Source: Persicitalea sp963803495
Lineage (GTDB): Bacteria > Bacteroidota > Bacteroidia > Cytophagales > Spirosomataceae
Assembly (NCBI GenBank): GCA_963803495.1
Contig: CAWDMP010000002.1
Coordinates: 3,162,001-3,226,000 of the forward strand
DNA length: 64,000 nt
Direction of reading: 5' to 3'
Numbering within the stretch: position 1 is the stretch's first letter; each line of letters begins with the position of its first letter. Of this stretch, positions 25,774 to 34,246 are shown piece by piece. A model generated the notes under the pieces. The model was not told where the DNA came from. It ran no database searches and saw only the letters and a list, made by a program, of their open reading frames with translations. The position numbers and the translations under genes are program-made.

Positions 25774-27270
25774 ATGAAAATCGTTCTGACTCACCTACTG
25801 GCACTTGCTACCCTGGCCGCCTGGGGCCAACCGAGCGCGCGCATCAACATCAACTCGCCCACCGAGGTAGACTATACCTACTCGTTGACGGTGGAGCGCG
25901 TCAAGTTTCACGAAACCCTGGGGGTGGGCCTGGCTGAGACGGCCTACGAGACCATCGACGTTTTCGACCTCAGCATCCAGAAAGACGGCTCCACCACTTT
26001 CCCGATCGAGAAGCCGACGCTGGTCAGGATGACGATCAGCACCCGCAAACCCACCAACAACCTTAGCCCCGCTGCGATGCGCCAGGAAAGCCGCGCGCAG
26101 CTGTTGTACATGGTACCGGGCGAAAACCTCACGATCAACGTAAACCCCGGTAATGCGCTTACCTTCGAGGGGAAAAACGTTCCCTATCAGGAGTTTTTGC
26201 AAGATTATTTTCTCGAAAACCACTACCAGTACCTACCTGCCTTCCGCTTCAACCCAAAGCTGATAAACAACGACTCCATTCTGTACCAAAGCGATAGCCT
26301 GACCGCCCTGCGCATTGCGAAGTATGAGGCCTTTAAGGCGGTACATCCCGTCGACAGTACTTTCGATAATTACGTGCGCGCCACCACGCATGTGGAGCCC
26401 TACCTGATGCGCATCGTGGTGCTTGATCGCGAAATGCGCCACAACACACCCGTACGCCTGACGCCCGAGGAGCAGATGAGGTTGGATTCGATTACGCTCG
26501 ATAACTTCAAGCTCTTTCCCGACCAGGCGTTGCTCAGCCTGGCTTATCGCAACGAGCTGCGGCACTGGGTCTCGATTCCTTCCACGCAGAAGTACCGTCC
26601 CAAAAAAGCCAATCAATACGTGCTCGACCCGGAGGCGGTATTGGAAATCTACGAGAACAGCAAGACAAAATTAGCGGCTCATCCCCAGCAGCAGGAGTAC
26701 CTGCTTACCTATTGGCTCAACTACGCCACTACCGCGCTGGCCTCGATGAAAACCGCCCGAACGCTTTTCGATGAGTTTTCCCAAAGCTACCCCAATGTCG
26801 AGGTTAAAGACTACTTCGCCAATCTGATTGCCACTAAGGAGAAACTGGAAAAGGGAAGCCCTGCCCCGGAGTTCACGCTGTTGGATCGGGAAGGTACTTC
26901 GGTAGCACTCAGTAGCCTGCGGGGCAAGCCGTTGGCGGTAGCCTTTGCCTTTAACCTCGGGCAGTACGAACCCACCCTCAAACTACTCGAAGAAGCCAAA
27001 GGCGACAGTGTGCTTTTTGTGTACGTGAGTGTAGCGCCAGGTATTCCTTTCGACACCTGGAAAAAATTTGTGGAAGCCCGCCCCCATGCCCTACACCTTT
27101 ACGCCTCCGATGAAGTGGTAGAGCAATTGAAGAATGAGTACGCCATCGAACCCCGCTTTCCGTTCATGGTGATCGACGCCACCGGGCGTATCGTCAACCG
27201 CTGGATACCCCAGAAGTATCCTCGCAACGAGCCTTTGTTGGAAGAGCTGCGGGCGAGTGTAAGGCAATGA
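25774..27270 (+). CDS. exported TlpA-like thioredoxin-fold protein lacking the CxxC motif
   Basis: A 498-residue protein with a signal peptide (MKIVLTHLLALATLAAWG). Residues about 20-330 are a large, mostly helical N-terminal region typical of Bacteroidota TlpA-like proteins. Residues about 365-498 carry the AhpC/TlpA thioredoxin fold, starting GSPAPEFTLLDREGTSVALSS and ending FPFMVIDATGRIVNRW. At the place where thioredoxins have WCxxC, the sequence is AFAFNLGQYEP, so both redox cysteines are missing. It is therefore probably not a disulfide reductase; a binding or chaperone role is conceivable. A terminator hairpin follows at 27339. Confidence 0.75.
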   Translation: MKIVLTHLLALATLAAWGQPSARININSPTEVDYTYSLTVERVKFHETLGVGLAETAYETIDVFDLSIQKDGSTTFPIEKPTLVRMTISTRKPTNNLSPAAMRQESRAQLLYMVPGENLTINVNPGNALTFEGKNVPYQEFLQDYFLENHYQYLPAFRFNPKLINNDSILYQSDSLTALRIAKYEAFKAVHPVDSTFDNYVRATTHVEPYLMRIVVLDREMRHNTPVRLTPEEQMRLDSITLDNFKLFPDQALLSLAYRNELRHWVSIPSTQKYRPKKANQYVLDPEAVLEIYENSKTKLAAHPQQQEYLLTYWLNYATTALASMKTARTLFDEFSQSYPNVEVKDYFANLIATKEKLEKGSPAPEFTLLDREGTSVALSSLRGKPLAVAFAFNLGQYEPTLKLLEEAKGDSVLFVYVSVAPGIPFDTWKKFVEARPHALHLYASDEVVEQLKNEYAIEPRFPFMVIDATGRIVNRWIPQKYPRNEPLLEELRASVRQ

Positions 27271-27282
27271 AAGGAGGGGAGA

Positions 27283-27432
27283 CGGTGGAAAGGTAGAATG
27301 GTACTTTGTAATATATTTTTTAAGTAAAAAAAATAACGAAAAAGGGGAATCCAGACCGGATTCCCCTTTTTACTCTAACTCAAATTGTAAGGATCGGGTA
27401 AACGACTAACCTTTCTACCGTCTACCGTCTCG
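27283..27432. repeat. inverted word repeat (GACGGTAGA family) around a terminator
   Basis: After the stop of the plus-strand TlpA-like gene, the sequence contains GAGACGGTGGAAAGGTAGAA. After the stop of the convergent DUF4136 gene, the minus strand reads GAGACGGTAGACGGTAGAAA. The two copies face each other and flank the hairpin at 27339-27371, the same architecture as at 4379-4492 and 56408-56466. Confidence 0.65.
27339..27371. terminator. bidirectional intrinsic terminator
   Basis: A 14-bp stem (left AAAAAGGGGAATCC, loop AGACC, right GGATTCCCCTTTTT) lies between convergent genes. A-runs and T-runs on the two sides make it a plausible terminator in both directions. Confidence 0.85.
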
Positions 27433-27438
27433 AAGAAA

Positions 27439-28020
27439 TTACTTATTTCCAATCTCCGTCGAGTAGGTGTCGGTTGTAGCTTGCGGGAAGCTGCGCAGGA
27501 TATCACCAATGATGTTCTGCATCATAGTGGCGCGATCTTCGCGCTTGTTGGGTGCTTTGAGTTTGCCGGAAGCCCAGCCCTGCCAGATCATCTTATCGTT
27601 GACGCTGTTTTGATAGATGTTTACGATGAAGCGACCTTCCTCGTAGTTGTAAGTCGAGATGTTGTTGTTCTGAGGGCCCCACATCCACCAGTAAGGCGAC
27701 ATCGTGTTGTTGTTGCGCACCTGCTGGCGATCCTTCACATCCGTAAGGTAGCGCACGACCAGTTCGGGGTTGCCCTCGTCGAGACGATAGCCCTTGGCCT
27801 CCATCGCGGCCGTCACCGCGTCCGTAATCCGGCGGCGGTTCAGGTCGCTGCCCAGCAAAGGATCCTGCGTCATGTTCCGCTCGGCATCGACGCGGAAGGT
27901 TTTAAATTGCTTCAGGTTCACGCTGCGGTCGTAGTCGTTCTGGACCTGAAAAGTAGGCGCACAAGCTACAAACCAGCCGCCAAGCATGACCAGTAAAGTC
28001 ATTTTCATTATATTTTTCAT
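27439..28020 (-). CDS. DUF4136 domain lipoprotein
   Basis: A 193-residue lipoprotein with signal and lipobox GWFVAC (lipid cysteine at residue 20). The mature protein is the DUF4136 domain: VNLKQFKTFRVD near the start, RITDAVTAAMEAKGYRLDEGNPELVVRY in the middle, and the GRFIVNIYQNSVNDKMIWQGWASG strand pair. The domain occurs in envelope lipoproteins of unknown function throughout Bacteroidota. It is monocistronic, with a 267-base spacer before the next gene in which I see no further feature. Confidence 0.85.
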   Translation of the reverse strand: MKNIMKMTLLVMLGGWFVACAPTFQVQNDYDRSVNLKQFKTFRVDAERNMTQDPLLGSDLNRRRITDAVTAAMEAKGYRLDEGNPELVVRYLTDVKDRQQVRNNNTMSPYWWMWGPQNNNISTYNYEEGRFIVNIYQNSVNDKMIWQGWASGKLKAPNKREDRATMMQNIIGDILRSFPQATTDTYSTEIGNK

Positions 28021-28286
28021 AGGTATCGTATTTTGTTTAGAGATTGAAAACTGTACTTATTAAAGCATAAATAACCGTTCCAACAGATTTCGGCCTGTCT
28101 AGTTATCATATACAGGATAGAAATGGGCGTAATTGGCAGATCGTATAGGTATTACTCTGAAATTTTGACAGAACAAGCGCCTGCTCGACGGGCCAGGCAA
28201 CTCAAAAACGGTTTTTGTACTAACTTGCAGACTTTTAACGACAATTATCCTCAGAAATTTTCCACTCCTCTTTTTTCAGCCTTCCT

Positions 28287-29459
28287 TTGATCATAGAAAC
28301 CGCGCAGCGCACCCGACAGACGTCGGAATACTACTTTTCGGTAAAACTGGCCGAAGTGCGCAAGCTGATGGCCGACGGCCACGATGTCATCAATCTGGGC
28401 ATAGGTAACCCGGACATGACGCCGTCGGAAGCCACACTCGACGCCCTGACGGCCGCCATCCGCAAGCCGCAGGCGCACGGCTACCAACCCTATACGGGCA
28501 TCCCGCCGCTTCGGCAGGCCATCGCCGACTACTACGCCCGTACCTATGCCGTCGCCCTCGACCCGACGACGGAAATCCTGCCGCTGATCGGTTCTAAAGA
28601 AGGCATTACCCACATTTCGCTCACCTTCCTCGATCCCGGTGACGAAGTACTGGTGCCCGAGCTGGGGTACCCGGCTTACACCGCCGTAAGCAAAATGGTG
28701 GGGGCTATTGTAAAGCCCTACCCGCTCCGTGAAAACTACGGTTGGCAGCCCGACTGGGAAGCGACGACCGCGCTCGTAACACCCCGCACTAAAATCATGT
28801 GGCTCAACTACCCCCACATGCCCACCGGCGCGCCCGCTACCCCCGAGCTGTTCTCACGGGCGGTGTCCTTTGCCCAAAAGCACAGGATTTTGCTCTGCCA
28901 CGACAATCCGTACAGCATGGTTTTGAACAAAAAACCGCCCGTCAGTCTGCTGTCGGTACCCGGCGCGCGCGAGGTGGCGATCGAGCTCAATTCGATGAGC
29001 AAGTCGCACAATATGGCGGGTTGGCGACTGGGCTGGCTGGCATCCGAAAAACCTTACGTCGACGCGATTTTGAAGATCAAGAGCAACGTCGATTCGGGGA
29101 TGTTTCAAGGTGTGCAGGAAGCGGCGGCCATCGCTTTGCAAAATTCCGACGACTGGCACGCCCAACGTAACGCCGTCTACGAAGGTAGGCTGGAAGCCGC
29201 CGAATCCCTGCTCAAAGCCCTGGGCTGCAGCTGGGACCCGGCGCAAGAGGGTATGTTTTTATGGGGAAAGCTACCCGCATCGACGGAATCGGCCGAAGTA
29301 CTCATCAACGCGCTACTCACCGAAAAGCACGTTTTCATCGCCCCCGGTTTCATCTTCGGCCCCAAAGGCCAGCGCTACATCCGCCTCTCGCTCTGCACCC
29401 CAAAGGAAAGGATCTTGGAAGCAGTGGAAAGGGTAAAAGGGGACGGTGTCGAAGGGTAG
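28287..29459 (+). CDS. class I/II PLP-dependent aminotransferase
   Basis: A 390-residue fold-type I aminotransferase. Landmarks are LGIGNPDMTPS, the substrate-loop GYQPYTGIPPLRQAIADYYA, MWLNYPHMPTGAPA, and the PLP-lysine region ELNSMSKSHNMAGWRLGWL. It lies 110 bases upstream of a prephenate dehydrogenase gene on the same strand. In Bacteroidota, an aminotransferase of this group sits in the aromatic amino-acid cluster and probably makes phenylalanine or tyrosine from the keto acids (inference). The start codon is TTG at 28287; the protein then begins MIIETAQRTRQTSEYYFS, as in homologues. The C-terminus runs into a GAAGGGTAGA word that supplies its TAG stop. Confidence 0.85.
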   Translation: MIIETAQRTRQTSEYYFSVKLAEVRKLMADGHDVINLGIGNPDMTPSEATLDALTAAIRKPQAHGYQPYTGIPPLRQAIADYYARTYAVALDPTTEILPLIGSKEGITHISLTFLDPGDEVLVPELGYPAYTAVSKMVGAIVKPYPLRENYGWQPDWEATTALVTPRTKIMWLNYPHMPTGAPATPELFSRAVSFAQKHRILLCHDNPYSMVLNKKPPVSLLSVPGAREVAIELNSMSKSHNMAGWRLGWLASEKPYVDAILKIKSNVDSGMFQGVQEAAAIALQNSDDWHAQRNAVYEGRLEAAESLLKALGCSWDPAQEGMFLWGKLPASTESAEVLINALLTEKHVFIAPGFIFGPKGQRYIRLSLCTPKERILEAVERVKGDGVEG

Positions 29460-29483
29460 ACGGGGGAAGGGTCAACGGTTAAC
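29450..29483 (+). repeat. post-stop word repeats GAAGGGTAGACGG and GAAGGGTCAACGG
   Basis: The stop codon of the aminotransferase gene is embedded in GAAGGGTAGACGG. It is followed at 29466-29483 by GAAGGGTCAACGGTTAAC, an exact 18-base match to 4379-4396. Confidence 0.75.
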
Positions 29484-29522
29484 GGGCTTTCGCTACGCTA
29501 TATAAAGCCATCTCGCGCAAGC

Positions 29523-29561
29523 CTAAACAAATAAACACATCAACAAATAAACAATAATTAC
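29523..29561 (+). repeat. dispersed 39-bp intergenic repeat, copy 1
   Basis: A low-GC stretch containing the direct unit AACAAATAAAC twice, just upstream of the prephenate dehydrogenase start at 29570. It is 37/39 identical to 61770-61808. Confidence 0.85.
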
Positions 29562-29569
29562 ACAACAAC

Positions 29570-30427
29570 ATGACCATCAGTATCATAGGCGTAGGATTAC
29601 TGGGTGGCTCACTGGCGCTGGTATTGCGGGAGAAGTACCCGAACCTACATCTGGTAGGGGTAGACCGCTCAGTAGTCAACCAGAAGATCGCATTGGCGAA
29701 GGGGTTGGTCGATGAGGTACTGCCGCTCGAAATCGCGCTCGAACGCGCCGAACTCAATGTGCTGGCGATTCCCGTGGATAGCATCCGGCAGTTGCTGCCG
29801 CAGATATTGGACCAAGTCCCTGCCGGACGGACGGTCATGGATTTGGGCTCTACGAAGGAAACGATTTGTCAGGTAGCCGACGCGCACCCGAAGCGGGCGC
29901 AGTTTGTGGCGGCGCATCCGATGGCGGGTACCGAGAATTCCGGTCCCGGCGCGGCCTTCCGCGAGCTGTTGCCGGGCAAAAACGTCATCATTTGCGATGC
30001 CCGAAAGAGCCATCCCGATTCGCTGGCGCTGGTGGAAGCTTTCTTGCGCGACGCAGGTATGAAAATTCACTACATGACGCCCGCCGAGCACGATTTGCAC
30101 TTGGCCTATGTGTCCCATCTTAGCCATATTAGCGCTTTTGCTTTGGGATTGACGGTTTTGGATAAGGAAAAAGACGAGAAAGCGATTTTCGACATGGCGA
30201 GTACCGGATTTTCGTCTACGGTACGATTGGCCAAAAGTTCGCCCAATATGTGGGCGCCGATTTTTGACCAGAATAAAACGAACGTCTCCAAGGCCCTCGG
30301 GGACTATATCGAACTCCTGCAACGCTTCAAAAAAGCTATCGACGCGCAGGACATCACTCAGAGCCGTGAATTTATGATCAAGGCCAACGAGATCGGGCGC
30401 ATTTTGGGGGGGATCGAGAAGAAGTAA
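29570..30427 (+). CDS. tyrA: prephenate dehydrogenase
   Basis: A 285-residue NAD(P)-dependent dehydrogenase converting prephenate to 4-hydroxyphenylpyruvate in tyrosine synthesis. It opens with the dinucleotide-binding motif GVGLLGGSLALVL (GxGxxG). The catalytic region includes the AAHPMAGTENSGPGAA motif, with the family His and Gly residues, and the AYVSHLSHISAFALGL helix with the second catalytic-site histidine. There is no fused chorismate mutase or ACT domain. The upstream aminotransferase gene supports an aromatic amino-acid role. The gene symbol is assigned from family and context. Confidence 0.88.
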   Translation: MTISIIGVGLLGGSLALVLREKYPNLHLVGVDRSVVNQKIALAKGLVDEVLPLEIALERAELNVLAIPVDSIRQLLPQILDQVPAGRTVMDLGSTKETICQVADAHPKRAQFVAAHPMAGTENSGPGAAFRELLPGKNVIICDARKSHPDSLALVEAFLRDAGMKIHYMTPAEHDLHLAYVSHLSHISAFALGLTVLDKEKDEKAIFDMASTGFSSTVRLAKSSPNMWAPIFDQNKTNVSKALGDYIELLQRFKKAIDAQDITQSREFMIKANEIGRILGGIEKK

Positions 30428-30467
30428 TGGGCTTTCGTTATCTTGTCAGGAAACTAAATACGACGCT

Positions 30468-31043
30468 ATGGTACTCGAAAACGGATTCTTAATAAAAACG
30501 GTGGACGGCATGACGGACGAAATGTTCTTCGACCTGTGCCAGGCCAATTCAGAGTTGCGCATGGAGCGCGATCAACACGGAAATATTATCGTCATGTCGC
30601 CAACGGGAGCAAATACTGGAAAATATAATACCGCATTTACTGCGAGGGTTTGGCTTTGGAATGAGGAATCGGGTTTGGGAGTCACCTTCGAGTCGTCTAC
30701 AGGATTCACCCTTCCCAACGGGGCCGTGCGCTCGCCGGATGTTTCCTGGATTGCTCAAAATCGCTGGGATGCGCTGTCCGAAGCCGAGCAGGCAAAATTC
30801 GCTCCTATTTGTCCTGATTTTGCAATCGAAATTCGCTCGGAAAGTGACCGGATGAATGACTTGAAGGAGAAAATGGAGGAGTACCGCGCCAACGGTTGCC
30901 GCCTGGGTTGGCTCATCGACCGGAAAGGAAAAGCCGTGCATATTTATCGGCTCGACGGCAGTACTGAGATCAAGAAGGATGAGCCTATGCAACTATCGGG
31001 CGAAGACGTGCTGCCGGGGTTGACGATAGATTTGACGTTTTGA
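30468..31043 (+). CDS. Uma2 family PD-(D/E)xK nuclease-like protein
   Basis: A 191-residue protein of the Uma2 (DUF820) family. The nuclease-fold residues are visible in GAVRSPDVSWI (the Asp of the PD motif) and in CPDFAIEIRSESD (E-x-R/K type), followed by LKEKMEEYRANGCRLGWLID. Uma2 proteins are abundant in cyanobacteria and Cytophagales and are predicted endonucleases, but their targets are unknown. It is translated just before the DUF3431 gene, which starts three bases after its stop. A second Uma2-like gene lies at 35342. Confidence 0.85.
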   Translation: MVLENGFLIKTVDGMTDEMFFDLCQANSELRMERDQHGNIIVMSPTGANTGKYNTAFTARVWLWNEESGLGVTFESSTGFTLPNGAVRSPDVSWIAQNRWDALSEAEQAKFAPICPDFAIEIRSESDRMNDLKEKMEEYRANGCRLGWLIDRKGKAVHIYRLDGSTEIKKDEPMQLSGEDVLPGLTIDLTF

Positions 31044-31046
31044 GTG

Positions 31047-31712
31047 ATGAGCCCATCCCTCGAACTCGTCGTGGCGCACTACAATGAAAGCCTCAACTGG
31101 CTGCGGCGCGTCCCGCCCGCGATCCGAAAAACGATTTATTCCAAAGCCGAAACTCCCCCCGAAGTACCACATCAGGTACTGCCCAACGCGGGCCGCGAGG
31201 CGCATACCTACCTGCATCACCTCACGACGCGCTACGATTCGCTGGCCGACTACACCGTTTTCTGCCAGGGCAAACCCTTCGACCACGCTTACGACTTTCA
31301 CCACCGACTTCGGGCCATTGCTTCCGGCGAACTCCCCGAAAAATCCTTCACGTGGCTGGGTCATATCATCGATACCGATACGGCCGACGGGCTACTCTAT
31401 AAAAACTGGTCAAAAAATGAGACGGGCGAGGGGCTCGATCTGAGTCTTTTTCATCAAGAACTTTTTGGCGTTCCTGGCCCGGCGGAGTACCCATTTGTGC
31501 TGGGGGCGCAATTTGTTGTGGGCCGCGAAATGGTACTTCGTCAGCCGCTCGAATTCTATCAGAAAGCCCTGGCTTTGACCACAGCCTTCCCCCAGGCTGC
31601 CCATTGCTACGAGCGCATGTGGGACCGGGTGTCTGGCGTAACGGGTATCGATCCTGAGTGGCTGGCGGGGCGCCGGACGGTTTTCCTGAAAGAAATTAAG
31701 GACAAAGCCTGA
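31047..31712 (+). CDS. DUF3431 domain protein (glycosyltransferase-like fold)
   Basis: A 221-residue protein. It opens LELVVAHYNESLNWLRRVP, a glycosyltransferase-like first strand, and then has the DUF3431 core LPNAGREAHTYLHHL with SLADYTVFCQGKPFDH. DUF3431 is best known from fungi and scattered bacteria; a related clan contains glycosyltransferases, so sugar transfer is conceivable but unproven. There is no signal or membrane segment. The ATG is at 31047, three bases after the Uma2 stop, so the two genes are probably co-transcribed. Confidence 0.7.
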   Translation: MSPSLELVVAHYNESLNWLRRVPPAIRKTIYSKAETPPEVPHQVLPNAGREAHTYLHHLTTRYDSLADYTVFCQGKPFDHAYDFHHRLRAIASGELPEKSFTWLGHIIDTDTADGLLYKNWSKNETGEGLDLSLFHQELFGVPGPAEYPFVLGAQFVVGREMVLRQPLEFYQKALALTTAFPQAAHCYERMWDRVSGVTGIDPEWLAGRRTVFLKEIKDKA

Positions 31713-31753
31713 ATCGGGGAATGCACGAAATGCCCAAGTTCGTGCGAGTACCT

Positions 31754-31761
31754 TATATTTG
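31754..31761 (+). promoter_or_regulatory. -7 promoter element TATATTTG
   Basis: This matches TAnnTTTG. It lies inside the region that a longer in-frame version of the downstream gene would translate, which argues for a start codon downstream of about 31770, most simply GTG at 31811. Confidence 0.5.
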
Positions 31762-31810
31762 TGGACCTTGCACCCCCAAAACCTATGAAGTACCCTCCAA
31801 ACTCAACCAA

Positions 31811-34144
31811 GTGAAGACACCACTACAATTCCTGAATACCAAACGCGTACTCTTTGCTTTCCTCCTTTTTTCCTTTTCTCCCTTTCTCCTCTCTCGAGCC
31901 TTCTCCCAAACCCAAAATGAGGAGAAGTACCGCCTGCACATAAAGAAGGCAACGGCACCCATAGTACTCGATGGCAAGCTCGATGAGGCCGACTGGCAGT
32001 CGGCTGACGTCACGGAACCGTTCTGGCAGCAGTTTCCTTACGACAGCTCCGCCGCCGTGCAGCAGACCGAGGCCCGGATGACTTTCGACGACCAGAATCT
32101 GTACATCAGCTATGTACTGTACCAGCCGCGGCACTACGCCGTGCAGTCGTTGCGGCGGGATTTTCCCCAGGGCGGTGGTACCGATTTGATTATCGTTAAC
32201 CTGGACACCTTTAAAGACAAGCAAAACGCTTTTCACTTTGCCGTCAATCCCTACGGCGTGCAGCGCGAGGGGCTGGTGTCCAACGGTGTCAACGTCACCA
32301 ACGACTGGGACAATAAATGGTACAGCAATGTCACCAACTACGACGACCGCTGGGTGGTGGAGTTGGCCATTCCGTTCAAGACGCTCCGCTACAAGATCGA
32401 GCCGGGCGTAAACGAGTGGAACGTCAATTTTTTTCGTAACAACCTCGACATTAACGAGCGTTCGGCCTGGGCCAAGATTCCGCGGGGATTTCGCAGCAAC
32501 AACATCGCGCTATCGGGTACGCTGGTGTGGGACACGCCGCCACCCGCGCCGGGGGCCAATATTTCGCTGATTCCCTACGTGTCGCTCAACACGGGCCGCG
32601 ACTACCTTAACCGCCTCGAAGGTACCACCAAGCCCGGCATTGGCATCGACGCCAAGATCGCCGTGACGCCTTCGCTCAACCTCGACCTGACGGTAAACCC
32701 CGATTTTGCGCAGGCCGAAGTCGACCGGCAGGTCACGAACCTGAGCCGCTTCGAGCTGTTCTTTCCCGAGCGTCGGCAATTTTTTCTAGAAAACAGCGAC
32801 CTGTTCGCGGGCTTTGGCGCGGGTGGCGTGTCGAGTAGTAGTTCGGGCGGCGGGAGTTCGTCGGTCATCACCCCCTTCTTTTCGCGGCGCATCGGCATCG
32901 GGCGCGACAGCATCACGCGGGCCAACGTCGTGGTACCGATCCTGGGCGGCGCTCGGCTGAGTGGAAAGGTAACCGAGCGCTTGCGGGTAGGCCTGCTTAC
33001 GATGCAGACTGCCGCCAAAGAAAACGTACAAGCCTCGGCCAACTACTCCGTGCTCGCGCTGCAACAGCGGGTATTCACGCGCTCCACGCTGGGCGTGATC
33101 GTGGTCAACAAGCAGAGTTTTTATAAAGCCGGGGACAATCCGCCACCGAGCGGAGCTTTCAACCGCATGGCGGGCATCGACTACAAGCTGGCCAGCGGCG
33201 ACGGTAAGTTGAACGGTAATTTCTTCGTGCACAAATCTTTTACGCCCGGTAGTCCTGCCGACGGCACGGCGGCGGCCGCCATTATTGATTACAATGGTTC
33301 GCAGCTCGATTTTTCGGCGGGTATCACGCGCATCGGGAAGGGCTACGACGTCAATCAGATCGGCTTCGTGGCGCGCAATGACTACTGGCGCTCTTCACCC
33401 AATATCAACTACGCCTTTTTTCCCAAGAACCCCCGCATCAACCGCGTCGTCAATAGTTGGGGCCTAGGTATCGACGCAGACATGCGTGTACAGACTACCA
33501 CCGAAAAACTCACCGACTGGGATTTCTCGCCGGTGCAGTTTTTTATTCGCTTCAACGACAACAGTTCCTTCCAGTTCACGCCCCTGCGCATCGACTACGT
33601 GTACCTGTTCGACCGCAGTTTCGACCCGGCCAACCAGGGCGGCAAGGCACTGGCTAAAGGCACCAGCTACCGCTACCGAAGTACGCGTATTTCGTATTCA
33701 TCCAACACGGCCGATCTGTTCAACTACGACCTGAGTGCCCGTTTCGGGCAGTACTTCAACGGCCGCATCACGGCGCTGGCCGCCAACGTCAGCTACCGCT
33801 ACCAGCCGTTTGCCAATCTCTCGGTCGATGTCAACTATAACAAGATCAACCTACCCGAACGGGAGGGGTACTCCGATGCTACACTGGTGCTGCTGGGGCC
33901 GCGGTTGGATCTGACGTTCAGCAAGAACGTGTTTCTGACGACCGTGGTGCAGTACAACAACCAGATCAACAACGTCAACCTGAACGCCCGTTTCCAATGG
34001 CGATTCAAACCAGTTTCCGATTTTTTCGTTGTATACACCGACAACTACTTCGCCACCGACTACGACCGGATCTACAACCTGGGCTGGTTGCGTTCCAAAA
34101 ACCGGGCGTTGGTCATCAAGCTCACCTACTGGTTCAGCGCATAA
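31811..34144 (+). CDS. DUF5916 domain protein with N-terminal CBM9-like domain
   Basis: A protein of about 777 residues from GTG 31811. It has a signal-like hydrophobic segment (VLFAFLLFSFSPFLLSRAFS), then a CBM9-like sugar-binding sandwich (APIVLDGKLDEADW, MTFDDQNLYISYVLYQP, residues about 45-240), then the DUF5916 region, which is a predicted outer-membrane barrel (LNLDLTVNPDFAQAEVDRQV, FELFFPERRQFFLENSDLF). It ends in the strand ALVIKLTYWFSA, as outer-membrane barrels do. A role in handling glycans at the outer membrane is inferred from the CBM9 domain. An ATG at 31721 would precede the promoter element and is not favoured. Confidence 0.8.
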   Translation: MKTPLQFLNTKRVLFAFLLFSFSPFLLSRAFSQTQNEEKYRLHIKKATAPIVLDGKLDEADWQSADVTEPFWQQFPYDSSAAVQQTEARMTFDDQNLYISYVLYQPRHYAVQSLRRDFPQGGGTDLIIVNLDTFKDKQNAFHFAVNPYGVQREGLVSNGVNVTNDWDNKWYSNVTNYDDRWVVELAIPFKTLRYKIEPGVNEWNVNFFRNNLDINERSAWAKIPRGFRSNNIALSGTLVWDTPPPAPGANISLIPYVSLNTGRDYLNRLEGTTKPGIGIDAKIAVTPSLNLDLTVNPDFAQAEVDRQVTNLSRFELFFPERRQFFLENSDLFAGFGAGGVSSSSSGGGSSSVITPFFSRRIGIGRDSITRANVVVPILGGARLSGKVTERLRVGLLTMQTAAKENVQASANYSVLALQQRVFTRSTLGVIVVNKQSFYKAGDNPPPSGAFNRMAGIDYKLASGDGKLNGNFFVHKSFTPGSPADGTAAAAIIDYNGSQLDFSAGITRIGKGYDVNQIGFVARNDYWRSSPNINYAFFPKNPRINRVVNSWGLGIDADMRVQTTTEKLTDWDFSPVQFFIRFNDNSSFQFTPLRIDYVYLFDRSFDPANQGGKALAKGTSYRYRSTRISYSSNTADLFNYDLSARFGQYFNGRITALAANVSYRYQPFANLSVDVNYNKINLPEREGYSDATLVLLGPRLDLTFSKNVFLTTVVQYNNQINNVNLNARFQWRFKPVSDFFVVYTDNYFATDYDRIYNLGWLRSKNRALVIKLTYWFSA

Positions 34145-34181
34145 ATTGAACCTGGGTGGGCCTGGAATCGGCACGAAATAG

Positions 34182-34189
34182 TACTTTTG
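34182..34189 (+). promoter_or_regulatory. -7 promoter element TACTTTTG
   Basis: This matches TAnnTTTG, about 58 bases upstream of the reductase start at 34247. No well-spaced -33 element was seen. Confidence 0.45.
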
Positions 34190-34246
34190 TAAAAATTTTA
34201 CAGAAACGCCACCTCAGTGGCCTACAAGCGAACCGCACCATTTAGA

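Noticed and set aside
31721..31810. Longer N-terminus for the DUF5916 protein
   Set aside because: The region contains a TATATTTG promoter element and would place about 30 polar residues before the signal segment.
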